64,000 nt of DNA from Cypionkella sp. (GTDB lineage: Bacteria; Pseudomonadota; Alphaproteobacteria; Rhodobacterales; Rhodobacteraceae): assembly GCA_023255415.1 (NCBI GenBank), contig JALRIN010000010.1, positions 18,032 through 82,031 on the forward strand. The letters are read 5' to 3'. Within the stretch, counting starts at the first letter, position 1; each line of letters begins with the position of its first letter. The notes below the pieces were generated by a model. It was not told the origin of the DNA and ran no database searches. It was given only the letters and a program-made list of their open reading frames with translations. Shown here piece after piece: positions 17,212 through 25,593 of the stretch. Position numbers and translations under genes: made by a program.

Positions 17212-17685
17212 TTACGCAGATGTTACAGTGAAGTTGGCGCGAATGCTGATCGGAAAATTCACCGAAAGCGCGATATAGCACACCTGATGAATGCGGTGGT
17301 GAATCGCCTCGGCCTCAACCAGATCAGCCCCTGCTGCCAGCAAGATCTGCGGCCGTAACTCGCAAGACAAAAACCGCCCCGCGCCACCTGCACCGGTCTC
17401 GCCCACCGCCAAGGGCACATCTTCATAGCCCAGCACCACAACCCCCGCCTCGGCTGCGAAATGCAGATACCACAGCATATGACAGGCCGAGAGCGCCGAG
17501 ATCAGCAGATCTTCAGGGTTCATCTTGGTCGGATCCCCGCCCAGCAAGGGGTCATTAGAACAGGCCACCACCGGCTTGCCCTTGGCCGCGATGTTCCAGG
17601 TGCGGTCATAGCCGCGATAGCTGCGGGTTCCGGTGCCGCGATTGCCGGTCCAGATCACCCGTGTTGTGTAGTCGTGCTGCATCAA
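17212..17685 (-). CDS. OsmC family peroxide-related protein
   Basis: A 157-residue OsmC/Ohr-fold protein. It shows the family's GGDPTKMNPEDLLISALSACHMLWYLH segment with the conserved C-terminal Cys, and an upstream Cys in VVACSND that could form the redox pair. Members reduce organic hydroperoxides, although many are uncharacterised. Two Met codons (17685 and 17682) could be the start. It is divergent from the riboswitch-controlled exporter gene and lies 77 bases upstream of the GMC gene on the same strand. Confidence 0.86.
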   Translation of the reverse strand: MMQHDYTTRVIWTGNRGTGTRSYRGYDRTWNIAAKGKPVVACSNDPLLGGDPTKMNPEDLLISALSACHMLWYLHFAAEAGVVVLGYEDVPLAVGETGAGGAGRFLSCELRPQILLAAGADLVEAEAIHHRIHQVCYIALSVNFPISIRANFTVTSA

Positions 17686-17759
17686 AGCCCCCCGCCTGCC
17701 CCAGCTTTAGGCTAACGCGGGCTTGCATCCGGCGAAAGCCCCGCCAATATGGAGATGCA

Positions 17760-17806
17760 CGGGACGACCCGCGCCTTTGCAACATCTTGGGACGACCCGC
17801 GACAGG
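17760..17806 (+). promoter_or_regulatory. Guanidine-II riboswitch (mini-ykkC)
   Basis: Two identical small hairpins, each GGGACGACCC (17761-17770 and 17789-17798), have GGG/CCC stems and the loop ACGA. They are separated by 18 bases and followed directly by the ribosome site GACAGGAGCC and the exporter start. Paired hairpins with ACGR loops close to the start codon are the defining feature of guanidine-II riboswitches, which release the ribosome site when guanidinium binds. The gene it precedes is the expected target. Confidence 0.9.
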
Positions 17807-17813
17807 AGCCATC

Positions 17814-18131
17814 ATGGCTTGGATCACATTGGCCATCGCAGGAGTGTTCGAGGTGCTTTGGGCCTTTGCGATGAAGAAATCCGAAGGGTTTACCCTGCTT
17901 GTGCCCAGCAGCATCACAATTCTGGGTGCGATTGCCAGCATGCTGCTTTTGGGTTTGGCGATGAAAACTCTGCCGCTTGGCACCGCCTACACGGTGTGGA
18001 CAGGCATCGGCGCGGTCGGCAGCTTTGTGCTTGGGATCACGCTTTTGGGCGAACCCGTCACCCTGATGCGTCTGACCGCCGCCGTGCTGATCGTCGCTGG
18101 GCTGGTGCTGATGAAGCTGTCCAGCCCCTAG
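17814..18131 (+). CDS. sugE: SMR family guanidinium exporter (Gdx/SugE)
   Basis: A 105-residue small multidrug resistance protein with four membrane helices. The catalytic Glu13 is in IAGVFEVLWAFAMKKSEG, the pattern of the Gdx/SugE subgroup rather than EmrE. The GTAYTVWTGIGAVGSFVLG segment forms the third helix. It exchanges guanidinium for protons as an antiparallel dimer. The guanidine-II riboswitch immediately upstream independently supports the substrate. The frame is open upstream to 17661, but the true start follows GACAGGAG. Its stop overlaps the end of the convergent CaiD-like gene by four bases. Confidence 0.94.
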   Translation: MAWITLAIAGVFEVLWAFAMKKSEGFTLLVPSSITILGAIASMLLLGLAMKTLPLGTAYTVWTGIGAVGSFVLGITLLGEPVTLMRLTAAVLIVAGLVLMKLSSP

Positions 18132-18925
18132 CGGCCTTGCCAAACCGGATCGCGCTTTTCAGCAAAGGCGCGCGCGCCTTCCAGCTGATCCTCGCTGGAA
18201 TAAAGCCTGTCAACCGTCGGCAACAGCCGCTTGGTCACCCGGTTCAGCGCGTCTTGAAACCGCATATCCTCGGCCTCGCGCACCACTTCCTTGATGGCTG
18301 CATAAACCAAAGGCGGCCCGGATTCCAACAGCCGCGCCAGATCCCAAGCCTTGGTCAGCAGATCTTCGGGCGCGCAGATCTCTTTTACAATGCCCCAGCG
18401 ATGCGCCTCTTCGGCGTCAAACCACCGTCCCGTCAGCAAAAGATCCATCGCCACATGATAGGGAATGCGCTTGGGCAGTTTGATGCTGGCCGCATCAGCC
18501 ACCGTGCCCGAGCGGATTTCCGGCAGCGCAAAGGTCGCATTGCTGGAACAAAGGATCAAATCCGCCGACAGCGCCAGCTCAAGCCCGCCGCCGCAGCAAA
18601 TCCCGTTCACCGCAGCAATCACCGGCTTGTTCAGGTTCGGCAATTCCTGCAAGCCGCCAAAACCGCCCACCCCGTAATCGCCATCCACCGCATCGCCGCC
18701 CGCCGCCGCCTTTAAATCCCAGCCGGGGCAAAAGAACTTCTCGCCTGCTGCGCGCAAAATGCAAACCCGCAACGCCGCGTCATCGCGAAAGCCGCGAAAC
18801 ACCTGCCCCATGATGCGGCTGGTGATCAGGTCAATCGCATTGGCCTTGGGTCGGTCGAGCGTCACCTCGAGGATCGCGCCCTCTACCCGCGTCTTGATTG
18901 GTCCGTCGGTCAGCATCTGCATCAT
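18128..18925 (-). CDS. Enoyl-CoA hydratase/isomerase, carnitinyl-CoA dehydratase-like
   Basis: A 265-residue crotonase-fold enzyme. Oxyanion-hole segments are visible: FFCPGWDLKAAAGGD in the first half, and VNGICCGGGLELALSADLIL with the downstream Glu in PEIRSGTVAD. The overall pattern is closest to carnitinyl-CoA dehydratase (CaiD), which interconverts crotonobetainyl-CoA and carnitinyl-CoA; ordinary enoyl-CoA hydratase activity remains possible. The start overlaps the stop of the upstream CoA ligase gene by four bases (ATGA), so the two are coupled. It is the last gene of the carnitine-related minus-strand block. Confidence 0.82.
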   Translation of the reverse strand: MMQMLTDGPIKTRVEGAILEVTLDRPKANAIDLITSRIMGQVFRGFRDDAALRVCILRAAGEKFFCPGWDLKAAAGGDAVDGDYGVGGFGGLQELPNLNKPVIAAVNGICCGGGLELALSADLILCSSNATFALPEIRSGTVADAASIKLPKRIPYHVAMDLLLTGRWFDAEEAHRWGIVKEICAPEDLLTKAWDLARLLESGPPLVYAAIKEVVREAEDMRFQDALNRVTKRLLPTVDRLYSSEDQLEGARAFAEKRDPVWQGR

Positions 18926-20910
18926 CTTGTCCTTACCAAAGCATCCACAGCCACAGCTCCGTCAGAGCGTGCAAGGATAGGGTTAATCTCGATCTCTTCC
19001 AGCAGCGGATCCGCCGCCATCATCTGCCCCAGACGCAAAGCAATCGCCGCCACCGCAGCAACATCCGCCCGCGGGCGCCCGCGATAGCCGTCAAGCAGCG
19101 GCCAAAGCCGCAGACCGCGCAACGCTTGCAAGATCTGCGCCTCGTTCACTGGCCAGATCAGCGTCACCGTATCGGCCAAAACCTCGGCCGTAACGCCGCC
19201 CATGCCGATGGTCAGCGCAACGCCGTAAACCGGATCGCGCCGCAGCCCCAAAAGAATCTCGGCCACGGCACCGGTGACCATCTCTTCCAGCAGATAGCCA
19301 CTGGCACCCGCCATCTCGGCCTGCCCGTCCAAAGTGGTCAGGCCCAGCCGCACCGCCCCGGCTTCGGTCTTATGCGCAAAGCCCAAACCCTTGAGCGCAA
19401 AGGGCGCGTGCAGCTCACCCTGCCGCGCGGTCAGTTCACGCAGGCTCGGCGCGCTGATTGCGGCAGGCACCGCAACGCCAGCACGGGCCAAAACTGCCTT
19501 GCCCTCGGCCTCACTCAGCAGCCGGCTTTCGCCTTCGGCCAGCACCGCGACCGGCTGCCAGCCTTCCACAATATCCCAGCGCTGCGCCGCCTTGATCGCG
19601 GCCAGGGCGGTTTCCAAGCCCATCAACGTGCAAACCCCCTGCGCCATCAGGGCCACCGCGCGAGCCTCGTCAAAGTTCTCGGGCATCGAGGCCACTGGCA
19701 GCGCTGGCCGCCCCGTCGCCGCCTGCGCCGCCACAATCGCATCCAGGGCCGGCTGATACCCCGAAGGATCGCAGCGGTCGCCACGCGGCGGATCAATGAT
19801 GTAGATCCCCGCATCATAGCCCGACAGCATGGTGCTGAACACATCCGTGGTGCGCGGCCCGTCACCCCAAATAAAGGTATGGTAATCTAATGGGTTGGCG
19901 ATGGTAACGATGGGCCCCAAAATCGCGCCCAAGCGCCTGCGCACCGCCTCTGGCACGGCTGGAAACGCCAGGTCAAAGCCCGCCGCCAAATCCGCGACCA
20001 AACCCGCCTCGCCGCCCGAACACGACAGCGAACAGATCGCCTGCCCCAATGCGCCGTGACAGTGCAAAATCTTCAAAGTTTCGATCAACTCGGACGGCGT
20101 GTTGACCTCTGCCACCCCGATCTGGCGCAAAAACGCCGATGACGCCGCCCCCCCGCCCGCCAAAGACGCGGTATGCGATGCGGCAGCCAGACGCGACAGT
20201 TCGGTCTTGCCCGATTTGATTGCGACAATTCCCTTGCCCATCGCCCGCGCGCGCGCCGCAAGCGCTGCAAAAGCCGCCGCATCGTCGATGCCCTCGATAT
20301 AAAGCCCCAAGGCAGTGACGCGCGGATCCTCCAGCAAAGCACCCGCCAAATCGGCCAATCCAACCACCGCCGCATTGCCCAGACAGGCGACATAGGCCAC
20401 CGGCAAAGCCCGCTTTTGCATGCCCAGATTGATCACAATGTTCGAAGATTGGCTGACCAAGGCCACACCGCGCTCGACCCGCACACCGCCATGCTGATCT
20501 GGCCAGAGCAAAGCCCCATCCAGATAGTTGATCACCCCATAACAATTTGGCCCCAAAATCGGCATATCGCCCGCCGCCGCAATCAGCTGCGCCTGCAATT
20601 CTGGCGCTCCGGCTTCGGTCCAGCCGCTGGCAAAACAAATTGCCCCGCCCGCCCCCATCGCCGCAAGCTCGGCCACAACCTCAACAGTGGCAAAGCGGTT
20701 CACCCCGATAAACACTGCATCTGGGGGCTCTGGCAGATCCGCAAGGCAGGCATAGGCCCGCAGACCACCTATCTCGGCTTTGCTTGGATGCACCGGCCAG
20801 ACCTGCCCCGCAAAACCCATCTTGCGGCATTGCTCGATCACATTCAGCGCCCAACCCGCACCCAGAACTGCGATGGTTTTCGGGCGCAGCAAACGGTCCA
20901 AGGGTTTCAT
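18922..20910 (-). CDS. Acetate-CoA ligase (ADP-forming)-type acyl-CoA synthetase
   Basis: A 662-residue fused acyl-CoA ligase. The N-terminal CoA-binding Rossmann domain covers about residues 1-130 (RPKTIAVLGAG; GAGGAICFASGWTEAG). The succinyl-CoA-ligase-like domain (ALVSQSSNIVINLG; IKSGKTELSRLAAASHTASLAGG, with the phospho-His) follows. The ATP-grasp domain is C-terminal, from about residue 440. It would activate a carboxylate as its CoA thioester using ATP. Coupled to a CaiD-like gene and near an acyl-CoA dehydrogenase, its substrate may be gamma-butyrobetaine, crotonobetaine or carnitine; this is inference from neighbours. A 294-base gap with two repeats separates it from the upstream gene. 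Confidence 0.84.
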   Translation of the reverse strand: MKPLDRLLRPKTIAVLGAGWALNVIEQCRKMGFAGQVWPVHPSKAEIGGLRAYACLADLPEPPDAVFIGVNRFATVEVVAELAAMGAGGAICFASGWTEAGAPELQAQLIAAAGDMPILGPNCYGVINYLDGALLWPDQHGGVRVERGVALVSQSSNIVINLGMQKRALPVAYVACLGNAAVVGLADLAGALLEDPRVTALGLYIEGIDDAAAFAALAARARAMGKGIVAIKSGKTELSRLAAASHTASLAGGGAASSAFLRQIGVAEVNTPSELIETLKILHCHGALGQAICSLSCSGGEAGLVADLAAGFDLAFPAVPEAVRRRLGAILGPIVTIANPLDYHTFIWGDGPRTTDVFSTMLSGYDAGIYIIDPPRGDRCDPSGYQPALDAIVAAQAATGRPALPVASMPENFDEARAVALMAQGVCTLMGLETALAAIKAAQRWDIVEGWQPVAVLAEGESRLLSEAEGKAVLARAGVAVPAAISAPSLRELTARQGELHAPFALKGLGFAHKTEAGAVRLGLTTLDGQAEMAGASGYLLEEMVTGAVAEILLGLRRDPVYGVALTIGMGGVTAEVLADTVTLIWPVNEAQILQALRGLRLWPLLDGYRGRPRADVAAVAAIALRLGQMMAADPLLEEIEINPILARSDGAVAVDALVRTR

Positions 20911-20945
20911 TGCCCCCCCCCGACCCGCGCGACACCGACGCCAAG

Positions 20946-21016
20946 ACGGGGGCCAGCCCCCGAGCTGCCTTGCTGCGCAAGCCAGCTTCCCCCGGGATAT
21001 TTAAAGACAGATGAAA
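20946..21016 (-). repeat. Repeat copy R4
   Basis: On the minus strand the core reads TTTCATCTGTC then AAATATCCC. Beyond it lies a perfect hairpin with arms CGGGGGC and GCCCCCG (20947-20962). It points away from copy R5, and the two form a loose inverted pair inside the 294-base gap between the CoA ligase and the acyl-CoA dehydrogenase genes. Confidence 0.8.
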
Positions 21017-21127
21017 TACAAGGGCGCCCCACCCCGACCAAGCGGGGTGGGGTTTCACCTGTCACGGCCATCGGGGTCCCCCCCTGTTCCGTACATTCAG
21101 AATCGCTCATTAAGGTTAACATTTCGT

Positions 21128-21196
21128 TTCATCTGTCCAAAAATATCCTCGGGGGGAGGCTTTGCTTGCAAAGCCGTGGGGGGCAGACAGCCCCCC
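21128..21196 (+). repeat. Repeat copy R5 with two hairpins
   Basis: The core TTTCATCTGTCC and AAATATCC is followed by the perfect hairpin GGCTTTGC/GCAAAGCC (21158-21175). A second perfect hairpin, GGGGGGC/GCCCCCC (21178-21196), follows. It ends 8 bases before the stop of the convergently read acyl-CoA dehydrogenase gene and could act in its 3' processing. Confidence 0.8.
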
Positions 21197-21204
21197 TGCT
21201 TGGC

Positions 21205-22368
21205 TCAGGCGCCCTGCGCACGCAGAAGCTCTCGGCTGATGATATGGCGCTGGATCTCGCTGGTGCCTTCCCAGATCCGTTCTACCCGCGCATCGCGCCA
21301 GATGCGTTCTAGTGGCAATTCGTCCATCAAGCCCATACCGCCATGGATCTGGATCGCTTCATCTGCAATCATCGCCAGCACTTCGCTTGCCTTCAGCTTG
21401 GCCATCGACATATCGGCCTCGCTCACCGTGCCCTGATCGTATTTCCAGGCCGCCTCGCGGGTCAGCAGTTCTGCGGCTTTCAGCTCTGTCGCCATATCGG
21501 CGAGTTTGAACGACACGCCTTGGAACTTGCCGATCTGCTGACCAAATTGCCTGCGCTCGGCGGCATAGCTGATCGCAAGGCCCAGCGCGCGTTCGGCACG
21601 ACCCAGGCAGGTCGAGGCCACCTGCAGCCGTGTTGCCCCCAGCCATTTTCCTGCCACTTCAAAGCCTTGGTGCAGCTCGCCCAGGATCTGCCGTTTGTTC
21701 AGGCGGCAATCGTCAAATTCGAGGATCATGTTGTTATAGCCGCGATGCGAGACGTTGCGGTAGCCCTCGCGCACCGTAAAGCCTTTGGTGCCCTTATCGA
21801 CCAAAAACGCGGTGATGCGTTTTTTCGGGCCGCGCGGGGTGTCTTCTTCGCCAGTGGCCACCCAGACAATCGCGAAATCGGCAAGATCGGCATGGCTGAT
21901 GAAATGCTTGGTGCCGTTCAGGATAAAATCATCGCCATCGGCCCGCGCCGAGGCTTTCATGCCGCGCAGATCAGAGCCGGCCCCCGGTTCGGTCATCGCT
22001 TGGCAGTCGTGTTTTTCGCCGCGCACGCAGGGCAGCAAATATTGCTCGCGTTGATCGCCGACGCAGGCCAACAAGATATTCGAGGGCCGCGAGACGCAGG
22101 TCCAATGCAGCGCGTAATTGGCTTTACCAAGTTCTTTTTCATAAAGCAGCCAGGTCAGCGTATCGAGCCCGGCACCGCCGACCTCTTCGGGCATATTGGC
22201 GGCATAAAGCCCTGCGGCAATCGCTTTGGCAGCAATTTCTTGCCGCAGCTCTGCGCGTAAGACGCCGGTGCGTTCGACTTCGGCCTCATGCGGGTAAAGC
22301 TCGGCTTCGACAAAGCCGCGCGTCGCATCGACGATCATCTGCTGTTCTTCTGTCAGTCCGAAATGCAT
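21205..22368 (-). CDS. Acyl-CoA dehydrogenase
   Basis: A 387-residue FAD-dependent acyl-CoA dehydrogenase of normal length. The FAD-binding segment MTEPGAGSDLRGMKA, the adjacent FILNGTKHFISHADLADFAIVWVAT, and the C-terminal signature IHGGMGLMDELPLERIWRDARVERIWEGTSEIQRH are all intact. The Glu in EGTSE is in the usual region but is not certainly the catalytic base. Next to carnitine genes it may oxidise gamma-butyrobetainyl-CoA or reduce crotonobetainyl-CoA (CaiA-like role); this is inference. Nine bases separate it from the SDR gene upstream. Confidence 0.88.
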   Translation of the reverse strand: MHFGLTEEQQMIVDATRGFVEAELYPHEAEVERTGVLRAELRQEIAAKAIAAGLYAANMPEEVGGAGLDTLTWLLYEKELGKANYALHWTCVSRPSNILLACVGDQREQYLLPCVRGEKHDCQAMTEPGAGSDLRGMKASARADGDDFILNGTKHFISHADLADFAIVWVATGEEDTPRGPKKRITAFLVDKGTKGFTVREGYRNVSHRGYNNMILEFDDCRLNKRQILGELHQGFEVAGKWLGATRLQVASTCLGRAERALGLAISYAAERRQFGQQIGKFQGVSFKLADMATELKAAELLTREAAWKYDQGTVSEADMSMAKLKASEVLAMIADEAIQIHGGMGLMDELPLERIWRDARVERIWEGTSEIQRHIISRELLRAQGA

Positions 22369-22377
22369 CTGATTTCC

Positions 22378-23130
22378 TTAGGGATCAACGTTGTAGGTCA
22401 TACCGTCCACGGCCAGCGCCTGACCCGAGATCATCCGCGCGCCGTCAGAGGCCAGATAAAGCGCGAGTGCGGCCACGTCTTCGGGGTCCGAAAGCCGCTT
22501 CATTGCGGTGCCGCTGGCGTAGCCTTGGCGCACCGCGTCGGCGCTCATACCTTTGGCGGCGGCTTCGGCTTCGATCACGCGGTCGATGCGCGGGCCGTTC
22601 ACAGAACCCGGGCAGATCGCATTGGCGCGGATGCCGTGGGGGCCCAGCTCCATCGCCACGGTTTTCATCAGCCCGATCACCCCCCATTTCGCCGCCACAT
22701 AGGGCGCGCGATAGGGTGTGCCATAAAGCCCCGAGGTCGAGGAAGTGAAGATAATGCAGCCCGCCCGCGCGGGTTTCATCATCTTGGCGCCGAACTTGGC
22801 CGCAAGCATTGCGCCGTCCAGATTGACGCCAAGGCATTGGTGCCAAGCCTCAAGATCCATATCCTCGATCGCAGCCGTCGGACCTTTGATGCCTGCATTG
22901 GCGCAAAGCACATCCAGACCGCCCCAGGCCGCGGCGATCTCGTCAAACAGGATCTGCATCCCCGCTTCCGAGCTTGCGTCCGAAACCGAGCCGCGGATGC
23001 CCGCAGGCAGCGCCGCGATCATCGCGGCGTCCACATCGGTGACCCAAACCCGGTCGCCTTGGGCTGCAAAGGCCTGTGCCATCACCAGACCAATGCCATT
23101 GGCCCCGGCGGTTACCAGAACCCGCCTCAT
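22378..23130 (-). CDS. Short-chain dehydrogenase/reductase
   Basis: A 250-residue SDR. The cofactor motif is TAGANGIG (residues 7-14) with Asp32 in VTDVD, suggesting NAD(H). NAG is at 78-80 and the catalytic set is Ser131, Tyr144 and Lys148 (YVAAK). The chosen start overlaps the stop of the carnitine dehydrogenase gene by four bases; the longer frame to 23292 lies wholly inside that gene. Its tight coupling to an L-carnitine dehydrogenase raises the possibility that it handles D-carnitine or another 3-hydroxy acid. That is unproven. Confidence 0.85.
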   Translation of the reverse strand: MRRVLVTAGANGIGLVMAQAFAAQGDRVWVTDVDAAMIAALPAGIRGSVSDASSEAGMQILFDEIAAAWGGLDVLCANAGIKGPTAAIEDMDLEAWHQCLGVNLDGAMLAAKFGAKMMKPARAGCIIFTSSTSGLYGTPYRAPYVAAKWGVIGLMKTVAMELGPHGIRANAICPGSVNGPRIDRVIEAEAAAKGMSADAVRQGYASGTAMKRLSDPEDVAALALYLASDGARMISGQALAVDGMTYNVDP

Positions 23131-24593
23131 CGTTTTTGCCCCACGGCGCGGCCCGCGCCTTCGGGCAGCGGCAGACCTGCATGGGCCTCGGCAATCGCGC
23201 GCAGTTTCGCCCAAACCTCTGGCGCTGCGGGCGAGGCTTTGCCTGCGGCCATATCGACATGCAGACACAGCTGTTCGATGGTGGCGACGCACTCCTCGCC
23301 CTTCATGATCCGCACAAAAGAGCGATAGCGCTTTTCATCGGCCAAAATGATCTGCAGCGTGCCCGTCAGCCGGTCGCCCAGCTTGGCCTCGCCCAGATGG
23401 CGAATGTGGGTTTCGGCGGAATAAAACGAATGCCCGGCGGCGACATAGTCCATCCCCGCCCCGATCAGCCGCAAAAAGTTATCGACGGTTTCGGAATTGG
23501 CAAAGTAATAGCGGCTTTCGGTCATATGGCCGTTGTAATCAATCCAGCCGGGCAGCACCTGCATCTGCGCCATGACCAGCGGTTCGGCCTTGGGCGCGGC
23601 GTCAATCTCGGCATGAAAGGCGATGGCGCGCTTTTCATCATGGTCGCGCAGCACTTTACCCGCCCCCCAGTTGCGGTCTTTCAGGGCACGCAAAAAGCCG
23701 ATCAGGTTGCTGTCGCGAATCCGCTCCAGCTCGCGAATGCTGTGCATCCCCGATTGCGCATCCGACTGGCCTGCGATCAGATCGACAAGTTCGTCGTTGA
23801 ACTCGGGCACATCCATCAGCTTGGTCCAGGGCCAGCTGAGGCAAGGCCCAAACTGCGCCATAAAGTGCTTCATCCCCGCCTCGCCGCCCGCGACGCGATA
23901 GGTCTCGAACAGGCCCATCTGACCCCAGCGCAGGCCAAAGCCCATGCGGATCGCCTCGTCGATTTCTTCGGTGGTGGCGATGCCGTCCTTGACCAACCAC
24001 AGCGCTTCGCGCCACACCGCCTCTAGGAAACGGTCGGCGATATGGGCGTCGATCTCCTTGCGGATATGCAGGGGGAACATGCCGATGTCTTTCAGGATTT
24101 GCTTGGCGTTTTCAATCACCTGCGCATCTGAGCGCGGCGAAGGCACCACCTCGGCCAGCGGCAATAGGTAAACCGGATTGAACGGGTGGGCCACGAAAAT
24201 CACGCTGGGATTGGCGGCTCCTTCTTGCAGCTCTGAAGGCTTGAAGCCCGAGGTGGAAGACCCGATCGGCGTGCCCAAAGCCGCCGATTGCTGGATCTGC
24301 GCAAACACGCGATGCTTCAGGTCCAAACGCTCGGAAACCGATTCCTGAATGTAATCCGCGCCCTCGACCGCCTCGGTGATGGTGGCGGCAAAGCTTAAGA
24401 TCCCCTCGGTAGGCATCGGCACATCCGACAGCGCAGGCAAAGCTGCCCGCGCATTGGCCATGACTTCGGAAATCTTGCGCTCGGCCTCTGGATCAGGGTC
24501 AAAGACCGAGACATTCCAGCCGTTCAGCAAGAACCGAGCCGCCCAACCGCCCCCAATAACCCCGCCACCGATGATCGCTGCTTTTCTTGTCAT
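23127..24593 (-). CDS. L-carnitine dehydrogenase fused to a hotdog thioesterase
   Basis: A 488-residue bifunctional protein. Residues 1-320 are a 3-hydroxyacyl-CoA-dehydrogenase-like domain: the NAD motif GGGVIGGGWA at 9-18, SSTSGFKPS near 113, and HPFNP at 136-140. They match L-carnitine 3-dehydrogenase, which makes 3-dehydrocarnitine. Residues about 340-450 are a 4HBT hotdog domain with the motif DYNGHM at 352-357, likely the betainyl-CoA thioesterase that releases glycine betaine. Pseudomonas carries these activities on separate genes (cdhA, cdhB). The gene is coupled to the SDR downstream and lies 12 bases from the BKACE gene upstream, whose product provides the step in between. Confidence 0.9.
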   Translation of the reverse strand: MTRKAAIIGGGVIGGGWAARFLLNGWNVSVFDPDPEAERKISEVMANARAALPALSDVPMPTEGILSFAATITEAVEGADYIQESVSERLDLKHRVFAQIQQSAALGTPIGSSTSGFKPSELQEGAANPSVIFVAHPFNPVYLLPLAEVVPSPRSDAQVIENAKQILKDIGMFPLHIRKEIDAHIADRFLEAVWREALWLVKDGIATTEEIDEAIRMGFGLRWGQMGLFETYRVAGGEAGMKHFMAQFGPCLSWPWTKLMDVPEFNDELVDLIAGQSDAQSGMHSIRELERIRDSNLIGFLRALKDRNWGAGKVLRDHDEKRAIAFHAEIDAAPKAEPLVMAQMQVLPGWIDYNGHMTESRYYFANSETVDNFLRLIGAGMDYVAAGHSFYSAETHIRHLGEAKLGDRLTGTLQIILADEKRYRSFVRIMKGEECVATIEQLCLHVDMAAGKASPAAPEVWAKLRAIAEAHAGLPLPEGAGRAVGQKR

Positions 24594-24605
24594 CTGGGTC
24601 TCTCC

Positions 24606-25520
24606 TCAGCGGGCCAAAGGCGCGCGTTTTTCCAGCTTTAGCTTGGCGCGCACCTCGGCAGGCGTGATCACCCGCGCGCCCAGATTGGTGATGATCGAAA
24701 CCGCACGCTCGACCAATTGCGCATTGGTAGCAAGCACACCCTTTTCTAGCCAAAGATTGTCTTCCAAGCCAACCCGCACATTGCCCCCCGCCAAAACACT
24801 GGCCGCCACATAGGGCATCTGGTTGCGGCCAATGGCAAAGGCGCTCCATTGCCAATCGGCAGGTACATTATTGACCATCGCCATAAAGGTGTTCAGATCG
24901 TCCGGCGCCCCCCATGGCACACCCATGCACAGCTGCACCAAGGTCGGCGCGAGGATCACGCCCTCGCGCGCCAATTCTTTGGCAAGCCACAGATGGCCAG
25001 TGTCAAACGCCTCGATCTCGATGCGCACACCCGCCGCCGTCATCTGCTGCGCCATGGCGCGCAACATGCCCGGCGTATTGACCATGACGTAATCGGCCTC
25101 GTTAAAGTTCATTGTGCCGCAATCCAGCGTACAAATCTCGGGCCGGCATTCCACCACATGCGCCACCCGCTCGGTCGCCCCTGCCATATCAGAGCGTGGC
25201 CCCATCCGGCCCATATCTTCCGAGCTTTCAAAATAGATGTCGCCGCCCATGCCGGCGGTCAGGTTCAACACCACATCGGTGCCGGAATCGCGGATGCGCT
25301 CGGTCACTTCGCGGTAAAGCGCACCGTCACGGCTGGGCTTGCCGGTTTCGGGGTCACGCACATGACAATGCACCACCGCCGCACCCGCCTTGGCCGCATC
25401 AATCGCCGAGGCCGCAATCTGGGCAGGCGAGCGCGGCACATGCGGGCTGCGGTCCTGCGTGCCCCCCGATCCGGTGACAGCACAGGTGATGAAAACGTCG
25501 CGGTTCATGGCCAAGGGCAT
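24606..25520 (-). CDS. Beta-keto acid cleavage enzyme (BKACE), likely dehydrocarnitine cleavage
   Basis: A 304-residue zinc TIM-barrel enzyme of the BKACE (formerly DUF849) family. Metal-binding His51 and His53 are in VVHCHVRDPETGKPSRD, and the downstream Glu region is in IEIEAFDTGH and VRVGLEDN. The family moves an acetyl-CoA-derived unit onto a beta-keto acid. Beside carnitine dehydrogenase, the expected reaction is 3-dehydrocarnitine plus acetyl-CoA to betainyl-CoA plus acetoacetate. It is the first gene of the minus-strand carnitine operon and is divergent from a GlxA-type regulator. The start may be Met1 or Met5. Confidence 0.9.
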   Translation of the reverse strand: MPLAMNRDVFITCAVTGSGGTQDRSPHVPRSPAQIAASAIDAAKAGAAVVHCHVRDPETGKPSRDGALYREVTERIRDSGTDVVLNLTAGMGGDIYFESSEDMGRMGPRSDMAGATERVAHVVECRPEICTLDCGTMNFNEADYVMVNTPGMLRAMAQQMTAAGVRIEIEAFDTGHLWLAKELAREGVILAPTLVQLCMGVPWGAPDDLNTFMAMVNNVPADWQWSAFAIGRNQMPYVAASVLAGGNVRVGLEDNLWLEKGVLATNAQLVERAVSIITNLGARVITPAEVRAKLKLEKRAPLAR

Positions 25521-25593
25521 TGCAATCCTCCTTAAGGTTTGGCCGCAGCATATCGGGCTTGCAAAGCGCCGCTTGTCATTTTACGAAACTTTT

